From Alistipes sp. CAG:435 (GTDB taxonomy: Bacteria > Bacteroidota > Bacteroidia > Bacteroidales > UBA932): a DNA stretch of 35,640 bases. Below the pieces are notes generated by a model. The model saw only the letters and a program-made list of their open reading frames with translations. It was not told the DNA's origin and did not search any database. The DNA is taken from assembly GCA_000433355.1 (NCBI GenBank), contig FR893110.1, positions 1 to 35,640 on the forward strand. Direction: 5' to 3'. The position numbers and the translations under genes are program-made. Of this stretch, positions 1-7,346 are shown one piece after another; position 1 is the first letter of the stretch, and each line of letters begins with the position of its first letter.

Positions 1-252
1 CTTGATAGCCAGTGAATTGCTCTTCCAGGTGTGAAAAACTATGCGCACCTGAAACATTACTCTTCTGATAGCTAACAAGTTAGAGTTTTAGGTGCGAGCA
101 TATTCGCACACCTGAGAGTCGGCTCCCCCCGTACAGAGTGTTCTGTTGGTGTTCCGGACTTCCAAGTGCGAGAAACCAGACGCACCTGGAACACCATAGG
201 CTTGATAGCCAGTGAATTGCTCTTCCAGGTGTGAATATGTTCGCACACCTGA
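1..252. repeat. Cluster of four dyad repeats
   Basis: Four imperfect palindromes share a core of AGGTGYGA, a short loop, and CGCACCTG. The cores lie at about 25-51, 90-114, 162-189 and 225-251. Units 3-52, 66-115 and 203-252 are each 50 bp and share the upstream part beginning TGATAGC. Positions 1-35 and 201-235 are identical direct copies. The core at 162-189 has a different upstream part but an additional outer stem (TGGTGTTCC with GGAACACCA). Spacing of the cores is about 63, 74 and 63 bp, so this is not a strict tandem array. The cluster probably continues left of the window. No open frame makes sense across it. It could be a REP/BIME-type intergenic cluster or a set of binding sites for a dyad-recognising protein. 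Confidence 0.7.
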
Positions 253-543
253 GTGCTATGGGCATATTGTGGAATAGTCTGTGGAGCCTGCATTGTCTGT
301 TAAACGAACTATTTCACAGGCGTTACTTTGTGTAAATCGCGCTTTTAGAAGGGCAATGATTTCTTTACGAGCGTTTTTCCGTCATATTCCTGCTTTTAAA
401 GGAAGACGGGCAAATTTGGGAATTGACTATCTTTTGGCGTATCGCACTAATATTAAGATAATTATATACAATGTGTTATTGACTGGATATGCTGACAATT
501 ATCGATTGGCTATATTTTGTGGTCAACTCGTATGTATATCAAA
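253..543. other. AT-richer stretch without a recognisable gene
   Basis: This segment is visibly richer in A and T than the coding DNA around it. A 90-codon plus-strand frame (281-553) runs through it, but it has no familiar motif, no clear ribosome binding context, and its end overlaps the tRNA terminator. I see no protein family in any frame. It may be a decayed gene or plain intergenic DNA. Confidence 0.4.
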
Positions 544-575
544 AAGCCTCTGACAATAATTCGTCAAAGGCTTTT
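544..575 (-). terminator. Rho-independent terminator of tRNA-Cys
   Basis: Read on the minus strand, a stem AAGCCTTTGAC pairs with GTCAGAGGCTT (one mismatch) around a loop of about 8 bases, followed by a T run. It starts a few bases after the 3' end of the tRNA gene, so it closes that transcript. Confidence 0.8.
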
Positions 576-579
576 CCAG

Positions 580-650
580 AGGTGCCTAGCGGAATCGAAC
601 CGCTGTAGCAGGTTTTGCAGACCTGTGCCTAACCGCTCGGCCAAAGCACC
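580..650 (-). tRNA. tRNA-Cys (anticodon GCA)
   Basis: Reading the minus strand from 650 gives a full cloverleaf of 71 bases. The acceptor stem is GGTGCTT with AGGCACC, the anticodon stem is CAGGT with ACCTG around the loop CTGCAAA, and the T arm is GCGG TTCGATT CCGC. The anticodon GCA reads cysteine codons. The discriminator base is T, as expected for bacterial tRNA-Cys. The CCA end is not encoded, so it must be added by nucleotidyltransferase. A consensus promoter lies just upstream and a terminator just downstream, so it is a single-gene transcript. Confidence 0.97.
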
Positions 651-664
651 GTTGATTGGGAATG

Positions 665-695
665 CAAAGATAACGCTTTTTCTGTTATCCGCAAA
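665..695 (-). promoter_or_regulatory. Bacteroidota-type promoter for tRNA-Cys
   Basis: On the minus strand TTTG (692-695), a 19-base spacer and TATCTTTG (665-672) match the known Bacteroidota -33/-7 pattern (TTTG, about 19-20 bases, TANNTTTG) exactly. The -7 box ends 14 bases before the tRNA gene. Confidence 0.8.
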
Positions 696-746
696 TATTT
701 CTGCCCTAAAACGGTTGGAAAAACTTTGGAATATGATGACAGGCTG

Positions 747-777
747 GTTGAATATTCCTTATAATTAAGTAAATTTG
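747..777 (+). promoter_or_regulatory. Candidate promoter for the phosphoesterase/beta-galactosidase unit
   Basis: GTTG (747-750), 19 bases, then TAAATTTG (770-777) fits the Bacteroidota promoter pattern with one mismatch. The first gene downstream starts near 1007, so the leader would be about 225 nt and would include the repeat copies at 844-916. Confidence 0.5.
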
Positions 778-843
778 TAGGCTGGCGTGTTGAAAAACGT
801 GGCTGGCTGGTTCGGTTATAGAGTCCGCCAAAGCGATATACAC

Positions 844-916
844 GGTCACTGAGTTTGTCGAAGTGACAATTGTGGAAGGATGTCGGTGAAGGACGCTTCG
901 ACAGGCTCGGCGACTG
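844..916. repeat. Inverted pair of REP-like elements
   Basis: A copy of the element GGTCACTGAGTTTGTCGAAG plus TGAC lies at 844-867 and an inverted copy, CGCTTCGACAGGCTCGGCGA plus CTG, at 894-916. The pair can fold into a hairpin. The same family recurs at 6212-6236, 6248-6270 and, degenerate, at 9359-9380. The rest of 651-1006 holds only promoters and these repeats. Confidence 0.75.
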
Positions 917-1006
917 CAAATGCGGTGACTATAAGCTCGATGGCTGGATGTTTGGCAACAGTTGGCTCAGCGACCGAGAACAGAAATTGAAATAAATGAT
1001 GCTAAA

Positions 1007-2869
1007 ATGAATATGAGAAAGATAATGTCATTGATGGCTGCCGTGTGGGTGTCCGCGGTGGTGGCTGTGGCGCAGGAGTCACCGGTCAGGTTCGCGTTCC
1101 TGACTGACCTGCATTATTCGGCTGGAAGCGGTTCCGTAAAGGACCTCAGCCGTTGTGTCAAGGATGTCAACACATTGGACGGGTTGGATTTCGTCCTGGT
1201 AGGCGGTGATTTGACGGACTTCGGGACTGACGAGGAGATCGCGGCGGTGAAGCAGATGTTGGACTCGCTCAGGTACAAGTACTATGTCGTGGCTGGAAAC
1301 CATGACGCCAAATGGTCGGAGAGTGGGTGCAACACTTTCCTGAAGGTGTTCGGGTACGAAAACTACGAGTTTGAGTGCAAGGGTTGGCGGTTCATCGGCT
1401 GCAACTGCGGGCCGGATATGAGGATGGCTCCCGCGCTGATTCCTCAGGAGAGTATGGAATGGCTCAAAGGCCTCAGGCCGGGAAAGAAGACGATATTCAT
1501 AAACCATTACCCGCAGGACACATCGGTGCTCAACTATTTTGATGTGACGCGTGAGCTCAAGAGGATCGGCACTCGGTTCGAGATTGGAGGACACTGGCAC
1601 AGGAATGTGGCGCTGGATTATGACGGTCTGCCTGGCGTTCTTGACCGCTCGACTCTGACGGCCGGAAGGCAGCCGGGCTACAATGTGTTCACAATCCAGA
1701 ACGACAGTGTGACCGTCTCTGAAAGAAGACTTTATGGATCCACGACTGTGCAGATGGAGCCTTGGTACACGAGGAAACTGACAGAGGTGAAGGACACCGT
1801 GACATACGATGCCGACGGCCTGCCGGCATCATACCCGTGGATGCGCTACGATGTCAATGACGACAGCCCTGTCAAGGAGGTCTGGAAGCTGAAGGATGAC
1901 AGCAATATAGTCGCTGGCTTCGCAAGAAATGGAAACCGCGCCTGGTACACCACCGCTTCCGGCAATGTGCGCTGCGTAAGCGTCAAGGACGGCAAGCGAC
2001 TATGGACGAAGAAGTTTCCGGGCAAGATATTCTCGACTCCGGCCGTGCAGGGAAAATATCTTGTCTTCGGCTGCACCGACGGCAACATCTATGCGCTGAA
2101 CGCCAAAAACGGAAGGACGATCTGGAAATATGCCGCAAGGAAATCCGTGCTGGGCAGTCCTGTGATATTCAATGACAGGGTCTATGTCGGCGCTTCGGAC
2201 GGTTGCTTCAGGGCCCTTGACTTGAAGACCGGAAAGGCTGTGTGGACATATTCAGACGTGCAGGGATTCGTTGAGTGCCGCGCCTATGTCGATCGGGATC
2301 AGGTTGTGTTCGGCACTTGGGGAAACAGACTTTATTCGCTTGATCCTCAGACTGGTGCGCTCCAATGGGAGTGGAAATGCGAGAAGCCTTCGAGGATGTA
2401 CTCCCCGGCGGCCGTGTGGCCAGTCAAGGCATCAGGGAAGATATTCATAGCTGTTCCGGACAGGAGGCTTTATGCGCTTGACGCGGCGACCGGAAAGGAA
2501 CTCCGGCATTATGAGAAGTCTGCTCGTGAGGCGGTAGGTGTCTCGCCGGACGGGAAGAAGGTCTATTGCAAATCTATGTGGCACACAATTACTTCCGTGG
2601 ATGCGGCGAGTCTTGAGGTGGATTGGTGCGCTGAGACTGGGGCTGGGTACGAGATTTCGCCGACTTCGATCGTCCGCATTGGAAATGAGGTGATTATGCC
2701 GACAGACAAGGGCAACATAATTGGCTTTGGCGCTGAGGACGGCAGCAGGCTTTGGGCCCGCAAGATCTCCATCGCGCTTGTGAATCCGATGGAGGTCTGG
2801 AGCGAAGGGGAAGTGACTTACATTCTCGCCTCCACAATGGACGGAACAGTGACATTGCTGCGCAGATAG
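1007..2869 (+). CDS. Secreted metallophosphoesterase with C-terminal PQQ-like beta-propeller
   Basis: The N-terminal part carries the calcineurin-like phosphoesterase signature in order: FLTDLHY, GGDLTD, GNHD, NHYPQD and GGHWHR, giving the Asp, Asn and His ligands for a two-metal centre. From about residue 290 to the end there are repeated blades of the PQQ/BamB-like type, such as YALNAKNGRTIWKY, RALDLKTGKAVW and YSLDPQTGALQWEW. A hydrophobic N-terminus ending VAVAQ looks like a signal peptide, so the product is probably periplasmic. I start at ATG 1007 rather than the in-frame TTG at 962, because 962-1006 encodes polar residues and the signal peptide begins MNMRKIMSLM; ATG 1013 is also possible. 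The substrate cannot be told; the family includes phosphodiesterases and nucleotidases. It lies 50 bp ahead of the beta-galactosidase gene and is probably cotranscribed with it. Confidence 0.9.
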   Translation: MNMRKIMSLMAAVWVSAVVAVAQESPVRFAFLTDLHYSAGSGSVKDLSRCVKDVNTLDGLDFVLVGGDLTDFGTDEEIAAVKQMLDSLRYKYYVVAGNHDAKWSESGCNTFLKVFGYENYEFECKGWRFIGCNCGPDMRMAPALIPQESMEWLKGLRPGKKTIFINHYPQDTSVLNYFDVTRELKRIGTRFEIGGHWHRNVALDYDGLPGVLDRSTLTAGRQPGYNVFTIQNDSVTVSERRLYGSTTVQMEPWYTRKLTEVKDTVTYDADGLPASYPWMRYDVNDDSPVKEVWKLKDDSNIVAGFARNGNRAWYTTASGNVRCVSVKDGKRLWTKKFPGKIFSTPAVQGKYLVFGCTDGNIYALNAKNGRTIWKYAARKSVLGSPVIFNDRVYVGASDGCFRALDLKTGKAVWTYSDVQGFVECRAYVDRDQVVFGTWGNRLYSLDPQTGALQWEWKCEKPSRMYSPAAVWPVKASGKIFIAVPDRRLYALDAATGKELRHYEKSAREAVGVSPDGKKVYCKSMWHTITSVDAASLEVDWCAETGAGYEISPTSIVRIGNEVIMPTDKGNIIGFGAEDGSRLWARKISIALVNPMEVWSEGEVTYILASTMDGTVTLLRR

Positions 2870-2919
2870 CGGCTTAGAATGAAGTGAGCATAATAAAGTG
2901 AATAGTTATATTATCGAAT

Positions 2920-5900
2920 ATGAAAAAAAAACTACTGATTCTGGCGGCAGCCTTAGCCGCGACCCCGCTTTTTGCGGGCAAGAACGGCAAGATGGAGCCT
3001 TGGCAGGATCCTAACGTGTTCGAGGAGAACCGCTTGCCGATGGCCGCCACCTTTGTCACCGACCAGCAGAAGACCCTGACTCTGAACGGAGTCTGGAAGT
3101 TCAAATGGAACGAGACCATCGAGGGCCGCACAAAAGGCTTCGAGGCCGTGGACTACAACGACACGGACTGGGGCACGATCCCGGTCCCTGGAATGTGGGA
3201 GCTGAATGGGTACAACGACCCGATCTACCTTAACGTCGGCTTCGCCTGGAGGGGGCACTACGAGAACAATCCTCCGTACCCTCCGACTGAGCACAACTAC
3301 GTCGGTCAGTATCGCCGCATGTTCAACGTTGACAAGTCGTGGATCGGGAAACAGATCTGCCTCTGCATCGGCTCCGCCACCTCCAACGTCAGTGTCTGGG
3401 TCAACGGAAAGATGGTCGGCTACAGCGAGGACAGCAAGCTGGAGGCCCGCTTCGACCTGACCAAGTACGTCAAGGCAGGCGAGAACCTCATCGCCCTTGA
3501 GATCTTCCGCTGGTGCGACGGCTCGTATCTCGAGGACCAGGACTTCTGGAGGTTCAGCGGAATAGCCCGCGGGGTCTATGTCTATACCCGCGAGAGGGAG
3601 CGCATCGAGGATGTGAACATCATCGCCGGGATGGACGGGAACTTCACTGTCAACGCGAAGGTCACCAAGGGCGTGAGGAACGTCCGTGTCGCCGTCATCG
3701 ACAGGAACGGCAACCAGGTGGCTTACAGGGAGGCGACTCCGGTAAAAGGGGAGGCCATCCTGAATGGAATGGTTCAGAATCCTGATCTCTGGAGCGCTGA
3801 GATCCCGAACCTCTACACTTTGAAAGTGACGGCCTCCGACAGGAAGAACGTTGTGGAAAGCACGTCCATCGACTTCGGATTCAGAACTGTCGAGATCAAG
3901 AACGGCCAGCTGCTTGTCAACGGCCAGCCTGTCCTCATCAAGGGCGCGAATCGCCACGAGATGAACGCCGACAAGGGCTATGTCGTCTCCGAGGAGGACA
4001 TGATCAACGACATCCGCATAATGAAGGAACTGAATATGAACGCAGTGCGCACCTGCCATTATCCGAATGACCCTCGCTGGTACGCCCTCTGCGACAAGTA
4101 CGGCCTCTATGTGGTGGATGAGGGCAACATCGAGTCCCACGGAATTGGGTACGGCGACAAGACTCTGGCGAAGAGACCGGATTACAAGGCCGCCCACCTC
4201 ATCCGTGACCAGAGGATGATGCGAAGAGACTTCAACCACCCGTCGGTTATTATCTGGAGCCTTGGCAACGAGGCCGGATTCGGCGATACTTTCGTCGCCT
4301 GCTACGACTGGCTCAAAGCGAATGATCCTACCAGACCGGTTCAGTACGAAAGAGCCGAGAAGGCCAGTCAGAACGACATCATCTGCCCGATGTATGCCTC
4401 TCCGAAGTGGTGTGAGGATTTCGCAAAAGGAAACCCTGACAGACCGCTGATACAGTGCGAATATGCCCACGCGATGGGCAACTCGATGGGAAATTTCAAG
4501 GAATATTGGGACCTCATCCGCAAGTATCCTAACTATCAGGGCGGCTTCATCTGGGATTTTGTTGACCAGGCGCTCCGCTGGCCGTCCAACGAGGGCGGAA
4601 CCGACCACATCTTCGCGTTCGGTGGTGATTTCAATGAATATGATCCTTCGGACGGCTCGTTCAACTGCAACGGCGTCATCGCCGCCGACAGGACCCTGCA
4701 CCCTCACGCCTACGAGGTCCGCTACCAGCACAGGAATATTCATACATCACTTGCAGGCCAGGGCCGCGTGAACGTTTACAATGAATATTTCTTCAAGGAT
4801 CTGAGCCAGTATCGGATGCTCTGGAATATTTCCGTTGACGGTGAGGCCGTGTCCTCGGGAATCGTTGAGAACCTGAACATCGCCCCGCGGAAGACCGAGA
4901 CTGTGGACCTTGGCTTCAAGACCATCCCTCAGGCTGACGCTGACATATTCCTTAACGTTTCGTATGTCCTCAAGACTGCCGACGGTGTGCTTCCGGCCGG
5001 AACCGAGGTGGCTTATGACCAGATTATGCTTAGGGAAAAGTCAGGTGCCGCTTTCGTCGCCGGATCCGCTTCAGTTAGCGGCAAGTCATTGGCTCACAGC
5101 GAGACCGCCGACGCTTATGTGTTCTCCGGCTCCTTCGCTTTCGCCGGCACGCAGGCTGACCGTGTCGGCGACTGGACCGCTACGTTCGACAAGGCCACAG
5201 GATTCCTCACCGGTTACACCGTGAACGGTGTCCAGATGCTGTCCGAGCCGTTGACTCCGGAGTTCGCCCGCGCACCTAACGAGAACGATATGGGTGCGAA
5301 GACGATCCGCGAGATGTACAACACCTGGCGTTATCCTGTCTATAAACTGAAAGCCGGTTCGCTTGTTGTTGACAAGGTGACCGATGGTGTCGGCCTTATG
5401 GCTTTGTCCGCTGAATATGAACCAATAGCCGGCGGGGCGGCCACCGTGAGGATGTTCTACGAGATATTCCCTGACGGAAGCATCAAGGCGACAGAGACGA
5501 TGAAGGAAGCCGGCGGTCTGGCCAAGGCTCCGGCTCTTATGCGTTTCGGAATGAAGTTCGCGATGCCGGGCCGTTTCACCACCGTGGATTTCTACGGCAA
5601 GGGCCCTTGGGAGAACTACTCCGACAGGAACTCCGCCGCCGTTGTCGGCCGTTATGTGCAGAGTGTCAACGACCAGTACCACTACGGCTATGTCCGCACT
5701 CAGGAGTCCGGCACGAAGACCGGCCTGAGATATTTCCGTCTCCTTGACTCAAACGGCACCGGCCTTGAGGTCACCGCTGACGAGAGGTTCTCCGCCTCCG
5801 CCCTTCCGTTCTCGATGAGGGATCTGGACTGCCTTGAGAACGGTACTCCGAAGCGTGCCAACAAGACCAACACCCAGAACGGCGAGGCCCGCCATTCCCT

Positions 5901-6081
5901 GAACCTTAAGGCCAAGGCGCACGAGAACGACCGCGCCAACGGCACGACATACGTCAACTTCGACCTCAGGCAGATGGGTGTGGGTGGCATTAATTCCTGG
6001 GGGACAATTCCTCTGGACCAGTACCTCATCCCGGCCACCGAGCGTGAGTTCGGATTCGTCATCCGCCCGGTGGGCAACTAG
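2920..6081 (+). CDS. Beta-galactosidase, glycoside hydrolase family 2 (LacZ-type)
   Basis: This 1053-residue protein has the full five-domain LacZ layout: sugar-binding jelly roll (about 40-215), Ig-like domain (220-320), TIM barrel (325-620), a second Ig-like region, and the C-terminal small-chain domain (about 760-1048). The acid/base glutamate sits in SLGNEAG (Glu451) and the nucleophile in IQCEYAHAMGNSMG (Glu514). NRHE, RTCHYPND and DEGNIESHG are also present, as in classical family members. The N-terminus MKKKLLILAAALAATPLFAG is a cleavable signal peptide, so the enzyme should act in the periplasm or beyond. The family hydrolyses terminal beta-D-galactosides; the natural substrate here is probably a glycan fragment, but no partner transporter lies next to it. 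Length is normal and no damage is seen. A strong terminator follows at 6127-6167. Confidence 0.95.
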   Translation: MKKKLLILAAALAATPLFAGKNGKMEPWQDPNVFEENRLPMAATFVTDQQKTLTLNGVWKFKWNETIEGRTKGFEAVDYNDTDWGTIPVPGMWELNGYNDPIYLNVGFAWRGHYENNPPYPPTEHNYVGQYRRMFNVDKSWIGKQICLCIGSATSNVSVWVNGKMVGYSEDSKLEARFDLTKYVKAGENLIALEIFRWCDGSYLEDQDFWRFSGIARGVYVYTRERERIEDVNIIAGMDGNFTVNAKVTKGVRNVRVAVIDRNGNQVAYREATPVKGEAILNGMVQNPDLWSAEIPNLYTLKVTASDRKNVVESTSIDFGFRTVEIKNGQLLVNGQPVLIKGANRHEMNADKGYVVSEEDMINDIRIMKELNMNAVRTCHYPNDPRWYALCDKYGLYVVDEGNIESHGIGYGDKTLAKRPDYKAAHLIRDQRMMRRDFNHPSVIIWSLGNEAGFGDTFVACYDWLKANDPTRPVQYERAEKASQNDIICPMYASPKWCEDFAKGNPDRPLIQCEYAHAMGNSMGNFKEYWDLIRKYPNYQGGFIWDFVDQALRWPSNEGGTDHIFAFGGDFNEYDPSDGSFNCNGVIAADRTLHPHAYEVRYQHRNIHTSLAGQGRVNVYNEYFFKDLSQYRMLWNISVDGEAVSSGIVENLNIAPRKTETVDLGFKTIPQADADIFLNVSYVLKTADGVLPAGTEVAYDQIMLREKSGAAFVAGSASVSGKSLAHSETADAYVFSGSFAFAGTQADRVGDWTATFDKATGFLTGYTVNGVQMLSEPLTPEFARAPNENDMGAKTIREMYNTWRYPVYKLKAGSLVVDKVTDGVGLMALSAEYEPIAGGAATVRMFYEIFPDGSIKATETMKEAGGLAKAPALMRFGMKFAMPGRFTTVDFYGKGPWENYSDRNSAAVVGRYVQSVNDQYHYGYVRTQESGTKTGLRYFRLLDSNGTGLEVTADERFSASALPFSMRDLDCLENGTPKRANKTNTQNGEARHSLNLKAKAHENDRANGTTYVNFDLRQMGVGGINSWGTIPLDQYLIPATEREFGFVIRPVGN

Positions 6082-6126
6082 AATCTGTCGTGGCGCTTAA
6101 CGCCTTGAATATTAGCGTAAAACATT

Positions 6127-6167
6127 CTGTCCTGGTGCCGTAACAGGTACCAGGACAGTATGTTTTT
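6127..6167 (+). terminator. Rho-independent terminator after the beta-galactosidase gene
   Basis: CTGTCCTGGTGCC (6127-6139) pairs with GGTACCAGGACAG (6146-6158) with one mismatch around a 6-base loop, followed by TATGTTTTT. It lies 45 bp after the stop codon. Confidence 0.85.
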
Positions 6168-6211
6168 GCATGAAGACCAGGCGGTTATCCGCCATGCCGG
6201 CTTTTACCATT

Positions 6212-6270
6212 GGTCACTTCGACAGGCTCAGTGACCATGCTAATCGCGGTCGCTGAGCTTGTCGAAGCGC
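6212..6270. repeat. Second inverted pair of REP-like elements
   Basis: GGTCACTTCGACAGGCTCAG plus TGACC (6212-6236) and GGTCGCTGAGCTTGTCGAAG plus CGC (6248-6270) are inverted copies of the family seen at 844-916, separated by 11 bases. The second copy overlaps the 3' end of the minus-strand gene ending at 6240 and encodes its last residues. Confidence 0.8.
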
Positions 6271-6704
6271 CTCCACCGTTTCAGAAGCGGGAAATACTGC
6301 CGCATCTGATCCTTGTACTGTTCCCGGGTGATTGGCTCAGGAATATGCTTGTTCACCTCATCGACAAACCGCGAGCAGTGATCTATCATCTCGTCCATCG
6401 TGCAGTCCTGGAGGAACTTGCCGTCCTTATAGCAGTACTGGCAGTAGTCAAAGCTCACGCTTCCGTCAGCGTTGGTCCCGCCGTCCTCGCGGACGATGGT
6501 GGCCTTGGAGTACATCACGTGCCCGATGATCTTCCCGTCCTCCTCCATCACGAAGTCGAGCTCGGGGATGAAGTCCGGGTTCTCACGGTACTTGTGAAGC
6601 ACGTAATGCTCTGTGCAGCCCGGTCTGTAAGTATTCCAGAATGCCTCTCTGGTGAGGTTCTCTACCTCTCGGTAGTCTTTGGGTTGTTCAATTCTGATGT
6701 TCAT
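6240..6704 (-). CDS. Apparent GNAT N-terminus / zinc-ribbon C-terminus chimera
   Basis: Residues 1 to about 71 (motifs YREVENLTREAFW, GCTEHYVLH, VMEEDGKIIGHVMY) match the first half of a YhbS-like GNAT acetyltransferase. The acetyl-CoA binding motif (RxxGxG/A) that should follow is missing. From about residue 76 (GTNADG, DYCQYCYKDGKF, CTMDEMIDHC, FPLLKRW) the sequence matches instead the putative zinc-ribbon family (zf-ribbon_6 type), but without the first Cys pair (CQSCGMP) that normally precedes GTNADG. Both halves therefore lack key residues. The simplest reading is an in-frame deletion that joined two neighbouring genes. The last ten residues (RFDKLSDRD region) are encoded by a REP-like element. 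Start ATG 6704 is two bases past the end of the upstream membrane-protein gene. Function is unlikely to be ordinary acetyl transfer. Confidence 0.75.
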   Translation of the reverse strand: MNIRIEQPKDYREVENLTREAFWNTYRPGCTEHYVLHKYRENPDFIPELDFVMEEDGKIIGHVMYSKATIVREDGGTNADGSVSFDYCQYCYKDGKFLQDCTMDEMIDHCSRFVDEVNKHIPEPITREQYKDQMRQYFPLLKRWRRFDKLSDRD

Positions 6705-6706
6705 TT

Positions 6707-6976
6707 CTATTTTATTTTTTGCTTTTTATGAATAAGGTAGATAGAAACCATATTTGTGATTCCGTTGACGGTCAGCAGCGCGAACGCAGACCAGATGAAG
6801 TTTCCGAACATAAAGGAGAGGAACGGAAACGCTTCCCTGAGTTGGGGAAGCAGCGGATCCATCTGGAATGTCACCCCGCTCGGGTCGTAGATCATCATTC
6901 CGAATCCGACAACAGCTCCGAGCGCGATGAAATATGCCCAGAACAGTTGTATGCCACGAACAATCTTTGTTTTCAT
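6707..6976 (-). CDS. Small membrane protein, probably truncated
   Basis: This 89-residue product has two hydrophobic stretches (about 11-30 and 54-81), a short loop containing YDPSG, and a basic tail (HKKQKIK). The start, YDPSG loop and second segment resemble my recollection of uncharacterised Bacteroidota membrane proteins of about 140 residues with four segments, so the C-terminal half may be missing; this is not proven. It ends two bases before the start of the GNAT/zinc-ribbon chimera, so the two form a transcription unit. The palindromic element at 6989-7148 ends 12 bp upstream of its start codon, and the best promoter candidate lies beyond that element. Confidence 0.6.
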   Translation of the reverse strand: MKTKIVRGIQLFWAYFIALGAVVGFGMMIYDPSGVTFQMDPLLPQLREAFPFLSFMFGNFIWSAFALLTVNGITNMVSIYLIHKKQKIK

Positions 6977-6988
6977 AATGCCGTTTGA

Positions 6989-7148
6989 GAAGCTGTTTTG
7001 AATTGTTTGAAATGTTCTTTGAGGTGAAAAATCTTCATTTTCTTCCCGCTTCTTCAGTCAGATAGCACCGCTATCTTCCTTGGAAGAAGCGGTCGAAACT
7101 GAAGTTTTTCACTCTCAAACCTTCAAACAAACAATTCAAAACAGCTTC
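6989..7148. mobile_element. 160-bp palindromic MITE-like element
   Basis: The ends form a long inverted repeat: GAAGCTGTTTTGAATTGTTT at 6989-7008 matches the reverse complement of 7129-7148, and the pairing continues inward with interruptions (GTGAAAAA, CTTCAGTTTC-like and CCGCTTCTTC blocks). The centre is GATAGC ACC GCTATC (7061-7075). Almost the whole segment could fold into one hairpin. Each outer end is flanked by TGA (6986-6988 and 7149-7151), a possible 3-bp target duplication. There is no open frame, so it would be non-autonomous. It lies in the presumed leader of the 6976-6240 unit. Confidence 0.65.
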
Positions 7149-7173
7149 TGATTTGTGGACCAATTTCCGGATG

Positions 7174-7181
7174 CAAAGTTA
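7174..7181 (-). promoter_or_regulatory. Candidate -7 box for the membrane protein/chimera unit
   Basis: On the minus strand TAACTTTG matches the Bacteroidota -7 box, but no good -33 TTTG lies at the right distance. If used, the transcript would carry the whole 160-nt palindromic element in its leader. Confidence 0.35.
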
Positions 7182-7273
7182 CTCCGGAATATCCATCTTC
7201 GCGATGCCTGGATGTGGACAATCGTATGTTGTGAATATCTTGATATTCAATGATATTCGTGAACTGAATATGG

Positions 7274-7312
7274 ACAACCCCCGAAAGTTACATTGGAACT
7301 TCCGAGGGTTGT
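7274..7312 (-). terminator. Stem-loop after glyA
   Basis: ACAACCC plus CCGAAAGTT (7274-7289) pairs with AACTTCCGAGGGTTGT (7297-7312) with two mismatches. It lies 35 bp past the glyA stop. The T run is poor on the minus strand, so it may act as a weak terminator or protect the mRNA end. Confidence 0.55.
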
Positions 7313-7346
7313 ATCATACAATGCGGAATCGAGATCCGATATTCGA

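Noticed and set aside
281..553. Small plus-strand gene before tRNA-Cys
   Set aside because: No recognisable motif, no promoter or ribosome-binding context, and its end runs into the tRNA terminator.
962..1006. Upstream TTG start of the phosphoesterase gene
   Set aside because: It would place 15 polar residues, read from sequence next to a REP-like half-element, in front of a good signal peptide that begins at ATG 1007.
2953..4743. Long minus-strand open frame inside the beta-galactosidase gene
   Set aside because: It is a shadow of a GC-rich coding sequence, rich in Val, Asp and Arg, with no motif.
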